Positions 26,822 to 35,386 of a stretch of 64,000 bases of DNA are shown here, one piece after another. Where the stretch lies: contig NZ_WTYZ01000001.1 of NCBI RefSeq assembly GCF_009827455.1, forward strand, positions 1,621,001 through 1,685,000. The letters are read 5' to 3'. Position 1 is the first letter of the stretch, and every line of letters starts with the position of its first letter. Source of the DNA: Pontixanthobacter aestiaquae. Lineage in GTDB: Bacteria; Pseudomonadota; Alphaproteobacteria; Sphingomonadales; Sphingomonadaceae. The notes beneath the pieces were generated by a model, which saw only the letters and a list, made by a program, of their open reading frames with translations, ran no database searches and was not told the DNA's origin. A program made the translations under genes and the position numbers.

Positions 26822-28279
26822 TCAGCTCTTTGTTAGTTCATCAATGCGGGCTTCGGCATCTGCATCGCCGGGCACTCGTTCGAGGTAGGTCCGATACATG
26901 TCAATGGCTGGTGCGGTTCGGCCCGTTACCCGCAAGCCATCAGCGAGCCGGTAGATCGCATAGTCTGAGTTTGGATGAATCGCGCGATTGAGCTGTAACA
27001 GGTTGATGCCGATAGCATTCTGGCCGCGATGAATATGTTTGAATGCGGCAAGATCGACCACACCTTCGCGCGCTTTCCGGCCGTCATTGTTTGCGTGGCA
27101 CATTGTGACACCAGCTTCGAGGCCTTTCCGGACAGTCAGGTCAACCAGGTCCTGGGTGAAACGGTAATTGCGTGTCTTATCCGTGGGACCGGCGATCATT
27201 TCATGCATGAAGGCTTCGGTATCCCAATATGCATCCACGTCACCGTTCGTGAGCACGACAAATGTCGTGTCGAGCTCGGGAAACATCATCAACTCACATG
27301 CAACACCATAGTGGCCACCCGAATGGCCAAGTAGGCATGTTCCGTTAAGGCCCTGCTCGATGATCCCATAGCCATAGCGTCCGACCGGCGTTTCCGAGCG
27401 ACCTTGCAGGAACGCCCTCGTCATCTTGGGGCCGAGCAAGCGATTGCGCATGAGCGCCGTGGCATAACGGTGCAGATCGCCGGCGGTTGAGTAAGCACCG
27501 CCGCCTGCGCTTCCTCGTGGCTCCAATCGGCTACTGCAATCAATCCATTCACCCGGTATCTCCTCAGATCGCATATAAGGGATTGCACGGTTGGAGACGT
27601 CGGCATCCTGTCGCCAGTTGCCGGTGTTCGCCATTCCTGCCCTGTCGAAAACCGCTTGCTGAACATGCTCGAAATAGCTCTTTCCCGTGACTGCTTCGAT
27701 GATCAGCCCAAGAACGACATAGCCGCCATTCGAGTAGGAAAATGCACTACCTGGTTCGTGCTCGAGTGGAATGTTTGCGAACAGTGGCAAATAGTCACGG
27801 TGGCTTTCAGGATGCGGGCCGTCCAGTTCTGCCAGACCCTGCCAGTAATTGCCGATGCCGGACCTATGCAACAGCATATGAGCAATCGTCACACGTTCAG
27901 CCGCGTCCCGGTTGGGATAACCCGGCAGATGCATGCCCAAGGTGTCATCAAGCGAGATTGCGCCAGCCTCGACCAGTTGCAGGATACACGTGGCTGTAAA
28001 CATCTTTGGTATCGATGCGAGATTGAATTTCGTGTCGATGGTGTTGCGCTCGCCGCTTTCCCTGTTCGCCAAACCATAGCTCTCAGCAAATTCGATATGC
28101 CCACCGCGCGCAAGCAATACAGTTCCGCTCAAGTCATTTGTTCGAGCGAGCGCTTGTGAGTGACGAACTAGCCCCTTGCGTTGGCTCCCATGGCCTGCGC
28201 AGCTTGCAACTGTTAGCGCTGAAGCCAGCCCGCCGGCCAAGGAAAGCGCATCGCGCCGTGATGTTTTCGAAAAATCCAT
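26822..28279 (-). CDS. serine hydrolase, beta-lactamase class C/esterase-like, probable Tat-exported lipoprotein
   Basis: The start at 28279 (MDFSKTSRRDALSLAGG) gives 485 residues. The start has a twin-arginine-like SRRDAL motif and a lipobox VASC with Cys27, so a Tat-exported lipoprotein is inferred. The hydrolase domain has S89-x-x-K92 (SIPK), a YSN (FSYSNGGYVVLG) tyrosine motif and GHSGGHYG in place of the KTG-type box, as in class C-like esterases and peptidases. The last about 120 residues resemble a helical or TPR-like extension. It is divergent from the MarR gene, probably its target. Substrate unknown. Confidence 0.87.
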   Translation of the reverse strand: MDFSKTSRRDALSLAGGLASALTVASCAGHGSQRKGLVRHSQALARTNDLSGTVLLARGGHIEFAESYGLANRESGERNTIDTKFNLASIPKMFTATCILQLVEAGAISLDDTLGMHLPGYPNRDAAERVTIAHMLLHRSGIGNYWQGLAELDGPHPESHRDYLPLFANIPLEHEPGSAFSYSNGGYVVLGLIIEAVTGKSYFEHVQQAVFDRAGMANTGNWRQDADVSNRAIPYMRSEEIPGEWIDCSSRLEPRGSAGGGAYSTAGDLHRYATALMRNRLLGPKMTRAFLQGRSETPVGRYGYGIIEQGLNGTCLLGHSGGHYGVACELMMFPELDTTFVVLTNGDVDAYWDTEAFMHEMIAGPTDKTRNYRFTQDLVDLTVRKGLEAGVTMCHANNDGRKAREGVVDLAAFKHIHRGQNAIGINLLQLNRAIHPNSDYAIYRLADGLRVTGRTAPAIDMYRTYLERVPGDADAEARIDELTKS

Positions 28280-28321
28280 CCTTAGTCTCGCTCTTGCAAA
28301 TCTCTGACACGCTGCCATTGT

Positions 28322-28356
28322 GTAACTGGTTACGCATTATTAGGTAGGTGGTTACG
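28322..28356. promoter_or_regulatory. candidate MarR operator pair
   Basis: The 80-bp gap between the two divergent genes has a perfect inverted repeat GTAAC-TG-GTTAC (28322-28333) and a direct repeat of TGGTTACG at 28327-28334 and 28349-28356. The two copies are 22 bp apart, about two turns of B-DNA. This is what two sites for a dimeric regulator would look like. Confidence 0.5.
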
Positions 28357-28359
28357 GAT

Positions 28360-28887
28360 ATGTCAAATAGAATCACCGCGAGGGCGGATGAAACTCCACA
28401 AGATCCTCTCGCGATTTATGGCGCTTTCGCGCTGGGCGGACGGCTCAGGCGCCTAAGCGACCGGATCGATCGTGATGCGAAATCGATCTACCAGAAGATG
28501 GGCGTGGAATTCGAACAACGCTGGTTTCCCGTATTTAACTGCCTGCGTAGCGGAGAAGCACCGGGCGTTACCGAGATATCTGATCGTCTCGGCATCTCAC
28601 ACGTAAGCGTGAGCGTAACGCGCAAGTCGCTCGAAGCGGCTGGGCTCGTGACATCAACTCCGGACAAGAGTGACGGCAGACGATCCGTCTTGGCTTTGAC
28701 CAGCAAGGGGAGGACTCTTGCCGTCGAGCTTGGGCCGTTATTTACTGCGTTAGACTTAGCGGCTGCAGATTTGAATGCAGACGCAGGAAACGCGATCACT
28801 GCGATAGAACGGCTTGAAAAGGCCTTGGCCACCAAGTCTCTGTCGGAGCGTGCGGATCAATTTTTGAAAAAAGGAAAAGAACTATAA
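28360..28887 (+). CDS. MarR-family transcriptional regulator
   Basis: The 175-residue product from the ATG at 28360 has a winged helix: helix-turn-helix GVTEISDRLGISHVSVSVTRKSLEAAGLV, wing DKSDGRRSVLALTSKGR, and flanking dimerisation helices. The first 40 residues form an additional N-terminal helix. MarR proteins usually bind a small ligand and repress a neighbouring gene; here the divergent serine hydrolase gene is the likely target. A GTG at 28348 in frame would add four residues and lie in the operator-like repeat. Confidence 0.9.
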   Translation: MSNRITARADETPQDPLAIYGAFALGGRLRRLSDRIDRDAKSIYQKMGVEFEQRWFPVFNCLRSGEAPGVTEISDRLGISHVSVSVTRKSLEAAGLVTSTPDKSDGRRSVLALTSKGRTLAVELGPLFTALDLAAADLNADAGNAITAIERLEKALATKSLSERADQFLKKGKEL

Positions 28888-29046
28888 AAAGGGCCCTATT
28901 TCGAATTCAATTGATTCGCCCAATCGCTGTCGAGCTGTTCGTTAGAGGCCCTCACCTTATCGCATAGAAACCGAAAGCAGCCGTTCCGCTTTCCACCCCA
29001 ATGATCGATCAACAATCCAGAGTTTACCAACGTCGAAAGCGGACCT

Positions 29047-29937
29047 TCACGGGTCTGGTGACCGAATTGTTATGAGCCAAATCTCCGGCTTGGAAAACAG
29101 CCTGACGGGCAGCAAGCTCGTCCCCAATCCCGCTCCGACGATCACACTATTGCCATTCTCGTCGACGCGCCCGCAGGCGTAGCGCTCGCCATAATCGGAC
29201 ATGGTCGCAGGTGCGCCGCCCCACGGATAGCGTATTTGACCGCAATGGGTGTGCCCGGCGAGCATCAGGCCGAAATTCTCCGGCAAGGTGGGGAAAGGAT
29301 CAGGGCTATGGCTAAGGATAATCCCGCCACCGGACAGTGGTCCCATCGCAGCCAAAGTGTTCGGCAAATCCGCGCGATTGGTATAGTCGTCGTCGATCCC
29401 GCCCACAGCCAGCGGGCCGAATTGTGCTGCCTCATTTTCCAGAACCGTGAAGCCCGCTTTGACGAGCCCAGCTCTGATACCATCTACACCGAACCAATGA
29501 TCGTGATTGCCTGGAACTGCAATTTTGAAAACATCACCACTTAGGCCTTCGAGCGGAGCAGTCACTTCCTCTGCCGTATAAATATGCGTGGCGCTGCGTT
29601 TTTCACTCACCAGATCGCCCGCGATCATGACATAGTCTGGTGACAGAGCGTTGATCTGCTCGACAATCTCCGCAAACCTGCTTGGCGGCATGTCTGGCCC
29701 GGCCACGTGGACATCCGAAATCAGAGCGATGGTTACAGGCTCCGCATCTGCAGGATAGCTGGCCAAAGAAACGCTGGTCCGTTGCACCACCGGCGTTGCC
29801 ATAGTGTCGCTGTGGGCTTTGACGCCAATAGCGATGATCAGTGCCAGCAATATTATACCGATCCAGAATCGCTTCCTTAGTCGCAATGTACTGATCTCCA
29901 CAGAGCTTCCTTTTTTGCATTGGCCCTTTGCGCCCAT
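29047..29937 (-). CDS. membrane-anchored metallophosphoesterase
   Basis: The 296-residue product has one N-terminal transmembrane anchor (about 24-45) and a calcineurin-like phosphoesterase domain with all metal-binding motifs: SDVHV (DxH), IAGDLV (GD), VPGNHDHW (GNHD) and LAGHTHCGQ (GHTH). The domain would face the periplasm. Members of this YaeI-like group act on phosphodiesters or phospholipid derivatives, but the substrate here is unknown. It is divergent from pyrH with only 56 bp between starts. Confidence 0.88.
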   Translation of the reverse strand: MGAKGQCKKGSSVEISTLRLRKRFWIGIILLALIIAIGVKAHSDTMATPVVQRTSVSLASYPADAEPVTIALISDVHVAGPDMPPSRFAEIVEQINALSPDYVMIAGDLVSEKRSATHIYTAEEVTAPLEGLSGDVFKIAVPGNHDHWFGVDGIRAGLVKAGFTVLENEAAQFGPLAVGGIDDDYTNRADLPNTLAAMGPLSGGGIILSHSPDPFPTLPENFGLMLAGHTHCGQIRYPWGGAPATMSDYGERYACGRVDENGNSVIVGAGLGTSLLPVRLFSKPEIWLITIRSPDP

Positions 29938-29993
29938 CGGCGCCTGCGTATAAGGACAGCGGCGACCTTACATCATCCGGATTCTTCTGACCT

Positions 29994-30728
29994 ATGCCCG
30001 ATCCTGCGTCCACGCCGAAATACAACCGTGTCCTGCTGAAACTCTCGGGCGAGGTGTTGATGGGGGATCAGGAGTACGGGATCGATCCCGCCTATGTCGC
30101 GCGGCTCGCCGAGGAAGTGAAAGCGGCCAAGGATACGGGCCTCGAAATCTGCCTGGTCATTGGCGGGGGCAATATCTTCCGCGGTGTTGCGGGGGCTGCG
30201 CGCGGGCTCGACCGGACTACGGGCGATTATATGGGGATGCTGGCAACGGTGATGAATGCGCTGGCGATGCAGAATGCTCTGGAGCAGGCGGGCGTACCTA
30301 CGCGGGTCCAATCGGCTATTCCGATGTCATCCGTGTGCGAGCCGTACATTCGCCGCCGGGCAGAGCGTCACCTTGAAAAGGGTCGCATCGTGATCTTCGC
30401 GGCGGGCACGGGCAACCCGTTCTTCACCACCGATACGGGCGCGGCACTCCGCGCGGCAGAAATGAACTGCGATGCGCTTCTCAAAGGGACCAGCGTTGAT
30501 GGTGTCTATGACAGCGATCCCAAGAAAAACGCCGATGCCAAGCGCTTTGACGAAATTACCTATAGCCGCGTGCTGAATGACAATTTGAAAGTGATGGATG
30601 CCACCGCCGTCGCGCTATGCCGCGAAAACAGCATTCCCATTGTCGTCTTCTCGATTAGAGAGAAAGGCAATGTAGCAAAAGTGATCGATGGCAACGCCGT
30701 CCAGACAGTTGTGAGAGAGGAAGCCTAA
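29994..30728 (+). CDS. pyrH: UMP kinase
   Basis: The 244-residue amino-acid-kinase-fold enzyme has the [12 protein letters not shown] start, [11 protein letters not shown], the [20 protein letters not shown] stretch and the [19 protein letters not shown] segment. It phosphorylates UMP to UDP. It is spaced two bases before frr, which is the conserved order. The cluster break after tsf lies upstream of it. Confidence 0.96.
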   Translation: MPDPASTPKYNRVLLKLSGEVLMGDQEYGIDPAYVARLAEEVKAAKDTGLEICLVIGGGNIFRGVAGAARGLDRTTGDYMGMLATVMNALAMQNALEQAGVPTRVQSAIPMSSVCEPYIRRRAERHLEKGRIVIFAAGTGNPFFTTDTGAALRAAEMNCDALLKGTSVDGVYDSDPKKNADAKRFDEITYSRVLNDNLKVMDATAVALCRENSIPIVVFSIREKGNVAKVIDGNAVQTVVREEA

Positions 30729-30729
30729 A

Positions 30730-31287
30730 ATGGCAAAATACGACAAGGCCGACATCGAGCGGCGCATGAATGGCGCGGTAGAATCGCTGAAAAGTGATCT
30801 GGGCGGTTTGCGTACGGGCCGGGCGAATACGACATTGCTCGATCCTGTGGTGTGCGAAGTCTATGGCGCGATGATGCCGCTTAACCAGGTTGCGACTGTT
30901 TCTGCGCCGGAGCCGCGCCTGCTGACGGTGCAAGTGTGGGACAAGTCGAATATGGCAGCGGTCGAGAAGGGCATTGCGCACGCAAATCTGGGCCTCAACC
31001 CGATGATCGACGGGCAGACTTTGCGCCTGCCGATGCCCGATCTGACCGAGGAGCGCCGCAAGGATCTGGCCAAGCTCGCGGGCAAATATGCCGAGAACGC
31101 GAAAATCGCGATCCGTAATGTGCGCCGTGACGGTATGGAAGCGCTCAAGGAAGACGAGAAGAAGAAGGAAATCTCCGAAGACGACCGCAAGCGGTCCGAG
31201 GATGAGGTCCAGAAACTGACCGACAAATATGTTGCCGAATGCGACATTGCGGCCGAGGCCAAAGAAAAAGAAATCATGACCCAGTGA
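30730..31287 (+). CDS. frr: ribosome recycling factor
   Basis: The 185-residue protein has the three-helix-bundle and beta-domain features of [41 protein letters not shown] and the terminal [26 protein letters not shown]. With EF-G it splits post-termination ribosomes. It lies two bases after pyrH. Confidence 0.97.
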   Translation: MAKYDKADIERRMNGAVESLKSDLGGLRTGRANTTLLDPVVCEVYGAMMPLNQVATVSAPEPRLLTVQVWDKSNMAAVEKGIAHANLGLNPMIDGQTLRLPMPDLTEERRKDLAKLAGKYAENAKIAIRNVRRDGMEALKEDEKKKEISEDDRKRSEDEVQKLTDKYVAECDIAAEAKEKEIMTQ

Positions 31288-31311
31288 TCCTGGTGCAAGC
31301 TCCCCAATCCG

Positions 31312-31424
31312 GTCATCCTGAGCCGGTGGCGCTGCGCGCCGTCTTCGACTCTGAAGGATTGCACTTTCTTCTGGAGATAGGATTCAAGGGAAGGGCAGCC
31401 CTTCGACAAGCTCACGGCGAACGG
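31312..31424. repeat. dispersed repeat between frr and uppS
   Basis: The 150-bp gap begins with GTCATCCTGAG (31312) and ends with GCCCTTCGACAAGCTCA and CGAACGG near 31398-31424, a motif pair typical of short dispersed elements in sphingomonad genomes. No gene here. Confidence 0.55.
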
Positions 31425-31436
31425 TTTTCATAAGTC

Positions 31437-32120
31437 ATGCCGCAGTTTGAAAACACCGCCAAACACGTCGCCATTATTATGGATGGCAATGGCCGCTGGG
31501 CGAAGCGCAGGATGTTGCCGCGCGCGATGGGGCACCGGCAAGGTGTCGAGGCGGTGCGCAAGCTGGTCCGCAATGTCGAGCCGATGGGGATCGATTGCCT
31601 GACGCTTTATGCGTTTTCTTCGGAGAACTGGAAGCGGCCCGAGGACGAAGTTGGCGATCTGATGAATCTGCTGCGCAAGTTCATCAAATCCGATCTGCCC
31701 GAGTTTATTGCCAATGACGTGCGGCTGAAAATCATTGGTGATTACACGGCGCTGGAGCCTGATATTGTCGCGCAGCTTGAGGATGCTTTGGAGCAGACTT
31801 CCAAAGGCTCACGCATTCTGGCGGTCGCGCTCAATTACGGATCGCAGCAGGAAATTGTCCAAGCAGCGGCCAAGGCTGCAGAGCAGGGCGCAGTGACGGA
31901 GGAAAGCATTGCCGCAAACCTCTACACCGCCGATCTGCCGCCGCTCGACCTGCTGATCCGCACCAGCGGAGAGGTTCGTCTGTCGAATTTCCTGCTATGG
32001 CAATGCGCCTATGCCGAAATGGCGTTTGTCGATGTGCTGTGGCCGGACTTCACGCCCGAGCATTTGCAACAAGCGCTCGACGATTTCGCCGACCGGGAGC
32101 GACGCTTTGGCGGACGGTGA
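31437..32120 (+). CDS. uppS: undecaprenyl diphosphate synthase (cis-prenyltransferase)
   Basis: The 227-residue enzyme has the IIMDGNGRWAKRR signature with catalytic D16, GVEAVRKLV, YAFSSENWKRP and the C-terminal LLIRTSGEVRLSNFLLWQ (RxGE-type) motif. It makes the C55 lipid carrier for peptidoglycan. It sits in the conserved frr-uppS-cdsA order, with a repeat on each side. Confidence 0.95.
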   Translation: MPQFENTAKHVAIIMDGNGRWAKRRMLPRAMGHRQGVEAVRKLVRNVEPMGIDCLTLYAFSSENWKRPEDEVGDLMNLLRKFIKSDLPEFIANDVRLKIIGDYTALEPDIVAQLEDALEQTSKGSRILAVALNYGSQQEIVQAAAKAAEQGAVTEESIAANLYTADLPPLDLLIRTSGEVRLSNFLLWQCAYAEMAFVDVLWPDFTPEHLQQALDDFADRERRFGGR

Positions 32121-32136
32121 ACACATAGCCAACGCC

Positions 32137-32247
32137 GTCATGCTGAATTCATTTCAGCATTCATTGTGCCTTCCAGAACGAACTGAGCGATTGGGGAAAT
32201 GGACCCTGGAAGCGAAGCTGTGCTTGCACAAACAAGTTCAGGGTGAC
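32137..32247. repeat. dispersed palindromic repeat between uppS and cdsA
   Basis: GTCATGCTGAA (32137-32147) and TTCAGGGTGAC (32237-32247) form imperfect inverted ends, and ATGCTGAA-TTCAT-TTCAGCAT makes a perfect 8-bp hairpin at the left end. It fills the whole gap between the genes. Confidence 0.65.
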
Positions 32248-32264
32248 GGAGAAGGTAGAGGGCT

Positions 32265-32936
32265 ATGACAGAAGCGCCGCAAAAGAAATCCGATCTCCCA
32301 GTTAGGCTGGCCTCCGCGATTGTCATGGTTGCGATTGCTGGGACGGCGCTGTGGCTCGGCGGTTGGTTTTGGTATGGCTTTGTTGCGCTCGTTGCGGGGG
32401 GGTGTCTGTTCGAACTTGGACGGCTGGTCCGCGCGGCGTTCGGGACGGGTACCAAGCCGACTTTGATGGTTTTGGCGGGGGCCGCCTATATCGGTTTGGC
32501 CGGTTTTTCCCTCGCGAATTTGCCGCCTGCTGTTTTGCTGGGCGTTATCGCTGTGGTCATCGCCACCGACGTCGGGGCGTATTTCAGCGGACGTGCAATC
32601 GGCGGTCCGAAAATCGCGCCGAAGATCAGCCCGTCCAAAACATGGGCCGGTTTGATTGGAGGTATGATCCTGGCAGGTATCGTTTCTGCCTCGTTCTTTC
32701 TTTATAACGTCGGAGAAATCCGGTTTTCGGCGATGGTGGGTATAGCTGCTACGATCGGTGCTGTGCTGGCTGTGGTCGCACAATGTGGGGACTTTCTCGA
32801 GAGCTGGCTCAAACGGAAAGCGGGAATGAAGGACAGTTCTAATCTTATCCCCGGCCATGGCGGAGTTTTTGATCGTGTCGATGGGCTGTTGCCCGTCGCT
32901 ATCGCAGCATTGCCGCTTTGGGCGATGCATCCATGA
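32265..32936 (+). CDS. cdsA: phosphatidate cytidylyltransferase
   Basis: The 223-residue multi-span membrane enzyme has the CdsA signature: ISPSKTWAGLIGG and, near the end, GDFLESWLKRKAGMKDSSNLIPGHGGVFDRVDGLL. It makes CDP-diacylglycerol, the substrate of pssA and pgsA in this same window. It overlaps dxr by four bases (ATGA). Confidence 0.95.
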   Translation: MTEAPQKKSDLPVRLASAIVMVAIAGTALWLGGWFWYGFVALVAGGCLFELGRLVRAAFGTGTKPTLMVLAGAAYIGLAGFSLANLPPAVLLGVIAVVIATDVGAYFSGRAIGGPKIAPKISPSKTWAGLIGGMILAGIVSASFFLYNVGEIRFSAMVGIAATIGAVLAVVAQCGDFLESWLKRKAGMKDSSNLIPGHGGVFDRVDGLLPVAIAALPLWAMHP

Positions 32937-34099
32937 CCCGCACCATCTCTATCCTCGGTGCAACCGGCTCTGTCGGCGCATCAACCCTCGATCTGATCCG
33001 GCGGGAGTGTGAGACATGGCGGGTGGTCGCGCTCACGGCGAATTGCAGTGCAGTGGAGCTGGCGAAATTGGCTATCGAGTTTGAAGCGAAAATTGCAGTG
33101 GTGGGCGATGATGCCTGCCTCGGCGATTTGCGCGAGGCTCTAGCCGGGACGTCTATCGAAGCGGCTGGCGGCGCTCAGGCTTTGTGTGATGCGGCTGCGC
33201 GGCCGGTCGATATCACGGTCGCGGCGATTGTCGGCTGCGCGGGTCTTGCGCCGGTGATGGCGGCGATAGAGCAGGGCGGGACCATCGCGCTCGCCAATAA
33301 GGAAGCGCTGGTCTCGGCCGGTGATGTGATGACTGCGGCGGTTGCCAAGCATGGCGCGACGCTGCTGCCGGTCGATTCCGAGCATAATGCGATTTTCCAG
33401 TGCCTTCAGGGCAACGACATCGAGGAAGTCCGCTGGATCACGCTGACTGCCAGCGGCGGACCGTTCCGCGAATGGACGCAGGCGCAGCTAGAGGCCGCAA
33501 CGCCCAAGCAAGCGGTTGCGCATCCCAATTGGGATATGGGCGCAAAGATCAGCGTCGATTCGGCGACGATGATGAATAAAGGCCTCGAATTTATCGAGGC
33601 GCATCATCTGTTTCCGGTCGGTCTGGACCGGCTGCGCATCGTGGTACACCCGCAAAGTGTGATCCATTCGATGGTCGAGTATCGCGACGGATCGACGCTC
33701 GCACAGCTTGGCCCGTCGGATATGAAAGTACCGATTGCATCCTGTCTCGCATGGCCAAAGCGGATGGAAACCGGCTGCGAACCGCTTGATTTACCTGCAA
33801 TTGGTGAGCTGAGCTTCTTCGCCGCTGATGAGGAGCGTTTCCCCGCGACCAAGCTGGCGCGCGAGGCGGTCCATGCGGGCGGAGCAGCACCGGCAACGCT
33901 CAATGCAGCGAATGAAGTGGCGGTTGCCGCGTTCCTTGCCGGTCAGATCGGGTTCACACAGATCGCCGCAATGGTGGCGGAAACCCTCAATAACGATATA
34001 CAGGCCGCGCCGGGCACTTTGGATGAGGTGCTGGCGGTCGATAGCGACGCACGGGCGCGTGCTGGCGAAGTTCTGGCCGAAATTCTGGAGAGAGACTGA
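32933..34099 (+). CDS. dxr: 1-deoxy-D-xylulose 5-phosphate reductoisomerase
   Basis: The 388-residue enzyme begins at 32933 (MTRTISILGATGSVGAS), where the ATG overlaps the cdsA stop. It has the NADPH-binding GATGSVG motif, the ALANKEALVSAG and DSEHNAIFQCL metal/substrate segments and the SGGPFREW loop. It is the first committed step of the MEP isoprenoid pathway, feeding uppS and ispB products. Confidence 0.95.
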   Translation: MTRTISILGATGSVGASTLDLIRRECETWRVVALTANCSAVELAKLAIEFEAKIAVVGDDACLGDLREALAGTSIEAAGGAQALCDAAARPVDITVAAIVGCAGLAPVMAAIEQGGTIALANKEALVSAGDVMTAAVAKHGATLLPVDSEHNAIFQCLQGNDIEEVRWITLTASGGPFREWTQAQLEAATPKQAVAHPNWDMGAKISVDSATMMNKGLEFIEAHHLFPVGLDRLRIVVHPQSVIHSMVEYRDGSTLAQLGPSDMKVPIASCLAWPKRMETGCEPLDLPAIGELSFFAADEERFPATKLAREAVHAGGAAPATLNAANEVAVAAFLAGQIGFTQIAAMVAETLNNDIQAAPGTLDEVLAVDSDARARAGEVLAEILERD

Positions 34100-34100
34100 C

Positions 34101-35231
34101 TTGTTCGAATCTGTACCGATCTGGATGATGATCCTGGGCTTCCTGCTCGTGCTAGGGCCGCTGGTTACCGTGCATGAGCTGGGCCACTATCTAGTGGGCC
34201 GCTGGTTCGGCGTGAAGGCGGAAGCGTTCTCGGTCGGCTTTGGCAAGGAGCTGATCGGGCGCAATGACAAGCACGGCACGCGCTGGAAAATCTCCGCGCT
34301 GCCGATTGGCGGCTATGTCCAGTTCAAAGGCGATATGAATCCGGCCAGCATTCCCGATGCGGATGCTTTGAGAGATTTGCCTGCAGACGAACGCGATGGC
34401 AATTTCCACCATGCAGCGTTGTGGAAGCGGGTGCTCATTGTGCTGGCAGGCCCCGTGACCAATATACTGGTCGCGCTTGGCATTTTCGCCGCATTCCTGA
34501 TGATTTACGGGAAAGCCTTGCCTGCCGATCCGGCACAGCAAAATATTGTCGCCAGCTTTGCCGAGGTCTCCGCCGCGCGTGAGGCAGGGCTGGAGGTCGG
34601 CGACAAGATCGTTGCGGTCAACGACGAGACGCTGACCGATTTCCGCCATTTGCAGCGCAGTATCGCACTATATCCGGGCGAAACGGTCGATATCTCTTAT
34701 GTGCGCGATGGTGAAACAAGCACGGTTCCGGTCACGATCGGTAGCTTCCAGGAAAAAGACCGGTTCGGCAACGAATCTACGGTCGGACGGATCGGCATTG
34801 CGCCCGAGCCATTCGAGCGTGTTTTTGAGCCCGTCGGGCCAATCGAGGCGACTTCGCTTGCGGTGACGCAGAGCCTCCAGATCGTTGACATGATGGTCAC
34901 CGGTATCAAGCAAATCCTCTTAGGTGACAGGTCGGTGAGGGAGCTTGGCGGCCCAATCAAGATCGCGAAATATTCTGGCGAGCAGCTGAGCCTTGGCCCC
35001 GATGCGTTCGTGTTCTTCGTCGCACTGATCTCAATTAACTTGGCATTCATTAACCTGCTGCCAATCCCCGCGCTCGACGGAGGGCATCTGGCTTTTTATG
35101 CGGTTGAGGCAGTTCGCCGTAAACCGGTTGGTCCCGTTGGCACCGAATGGGCCTATCGCACGGGTGTCGCATTGGTATTGATGCTGATGATATTTGTGAC
35201 GGCCAACGATGTGGTCTCGCTGTTCATTTAG
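34101..35231 (+). CDS. rseP: RIP metalloprotease RseP (site-2 protease)
   Basis: Start at a TTG at 34101 (MFESVPIWMMILG), one base after the dxr stop and behind GGAGAG; 376 residues. The first transmembrane helix carries the zinc motif HELGH (H25, E26, H29), followed by one PDZ domain (about 130-200) and the last-helix LPIPALDGGH motif. It cleaves anti-sigma factors inside the membrane after periplasmic stress. One PDZ domain is visible rather than two, as in many alphaproteobacteria. Confidence 0.93.
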   Translation: MFESVPIWMMILGFLLVLGPLVTVHELGHYLVGRWFGVKAEAFSVGFGKELIGRNDKHGTRWKISALPIGGYVQFKGDMNPASIPDADALRDLPADERDGNFHHAALWKRVLIVLAGPVTNILVALGIFAAFLMIYGKALPADPAQQNIVASFAEVSAAREAGLEVGDKIVAVNDETLTDFRHLQRSIALYPGETVDISYVRDGETSTVPVTIGSFQEKDRFGNESTVGRIGIAPEPFERVFEPVGPIEATSLAVTQSLQIVDMMVTGIKQILLGDRSVRELGGPIKIAKYSGEQLSLGPDAFVFFVALISINLAFINLLPIPALDGGHLAFYAVEAVRRKPVGPVGTEWAYRTGVALVLMLMIFVTANDVVSLFI

Positions 35232-35386
35232 AGTGCGAGGCTTAATCGGGGACGATACGCAGGGGAGTGGGTTCTTACACCGCTTGATTGGGGGCACGGC
35301 ATCGGGCAAGGGCGGCAACACGCATCTTGGCCGACTGGTCGAGTGGTTTTAGAACGAAATTTTTATTGGACGGGATATCCGTGTCT

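Noticed and set aside
33828-34100. Upstream extension of the rseP frame into dxr
   Set aside because: The extension overlaps dxr in another frame and is Arg-rich. The zinc-motif helix needs the short start, and TTG at 34101 has a ribosome-binding site.
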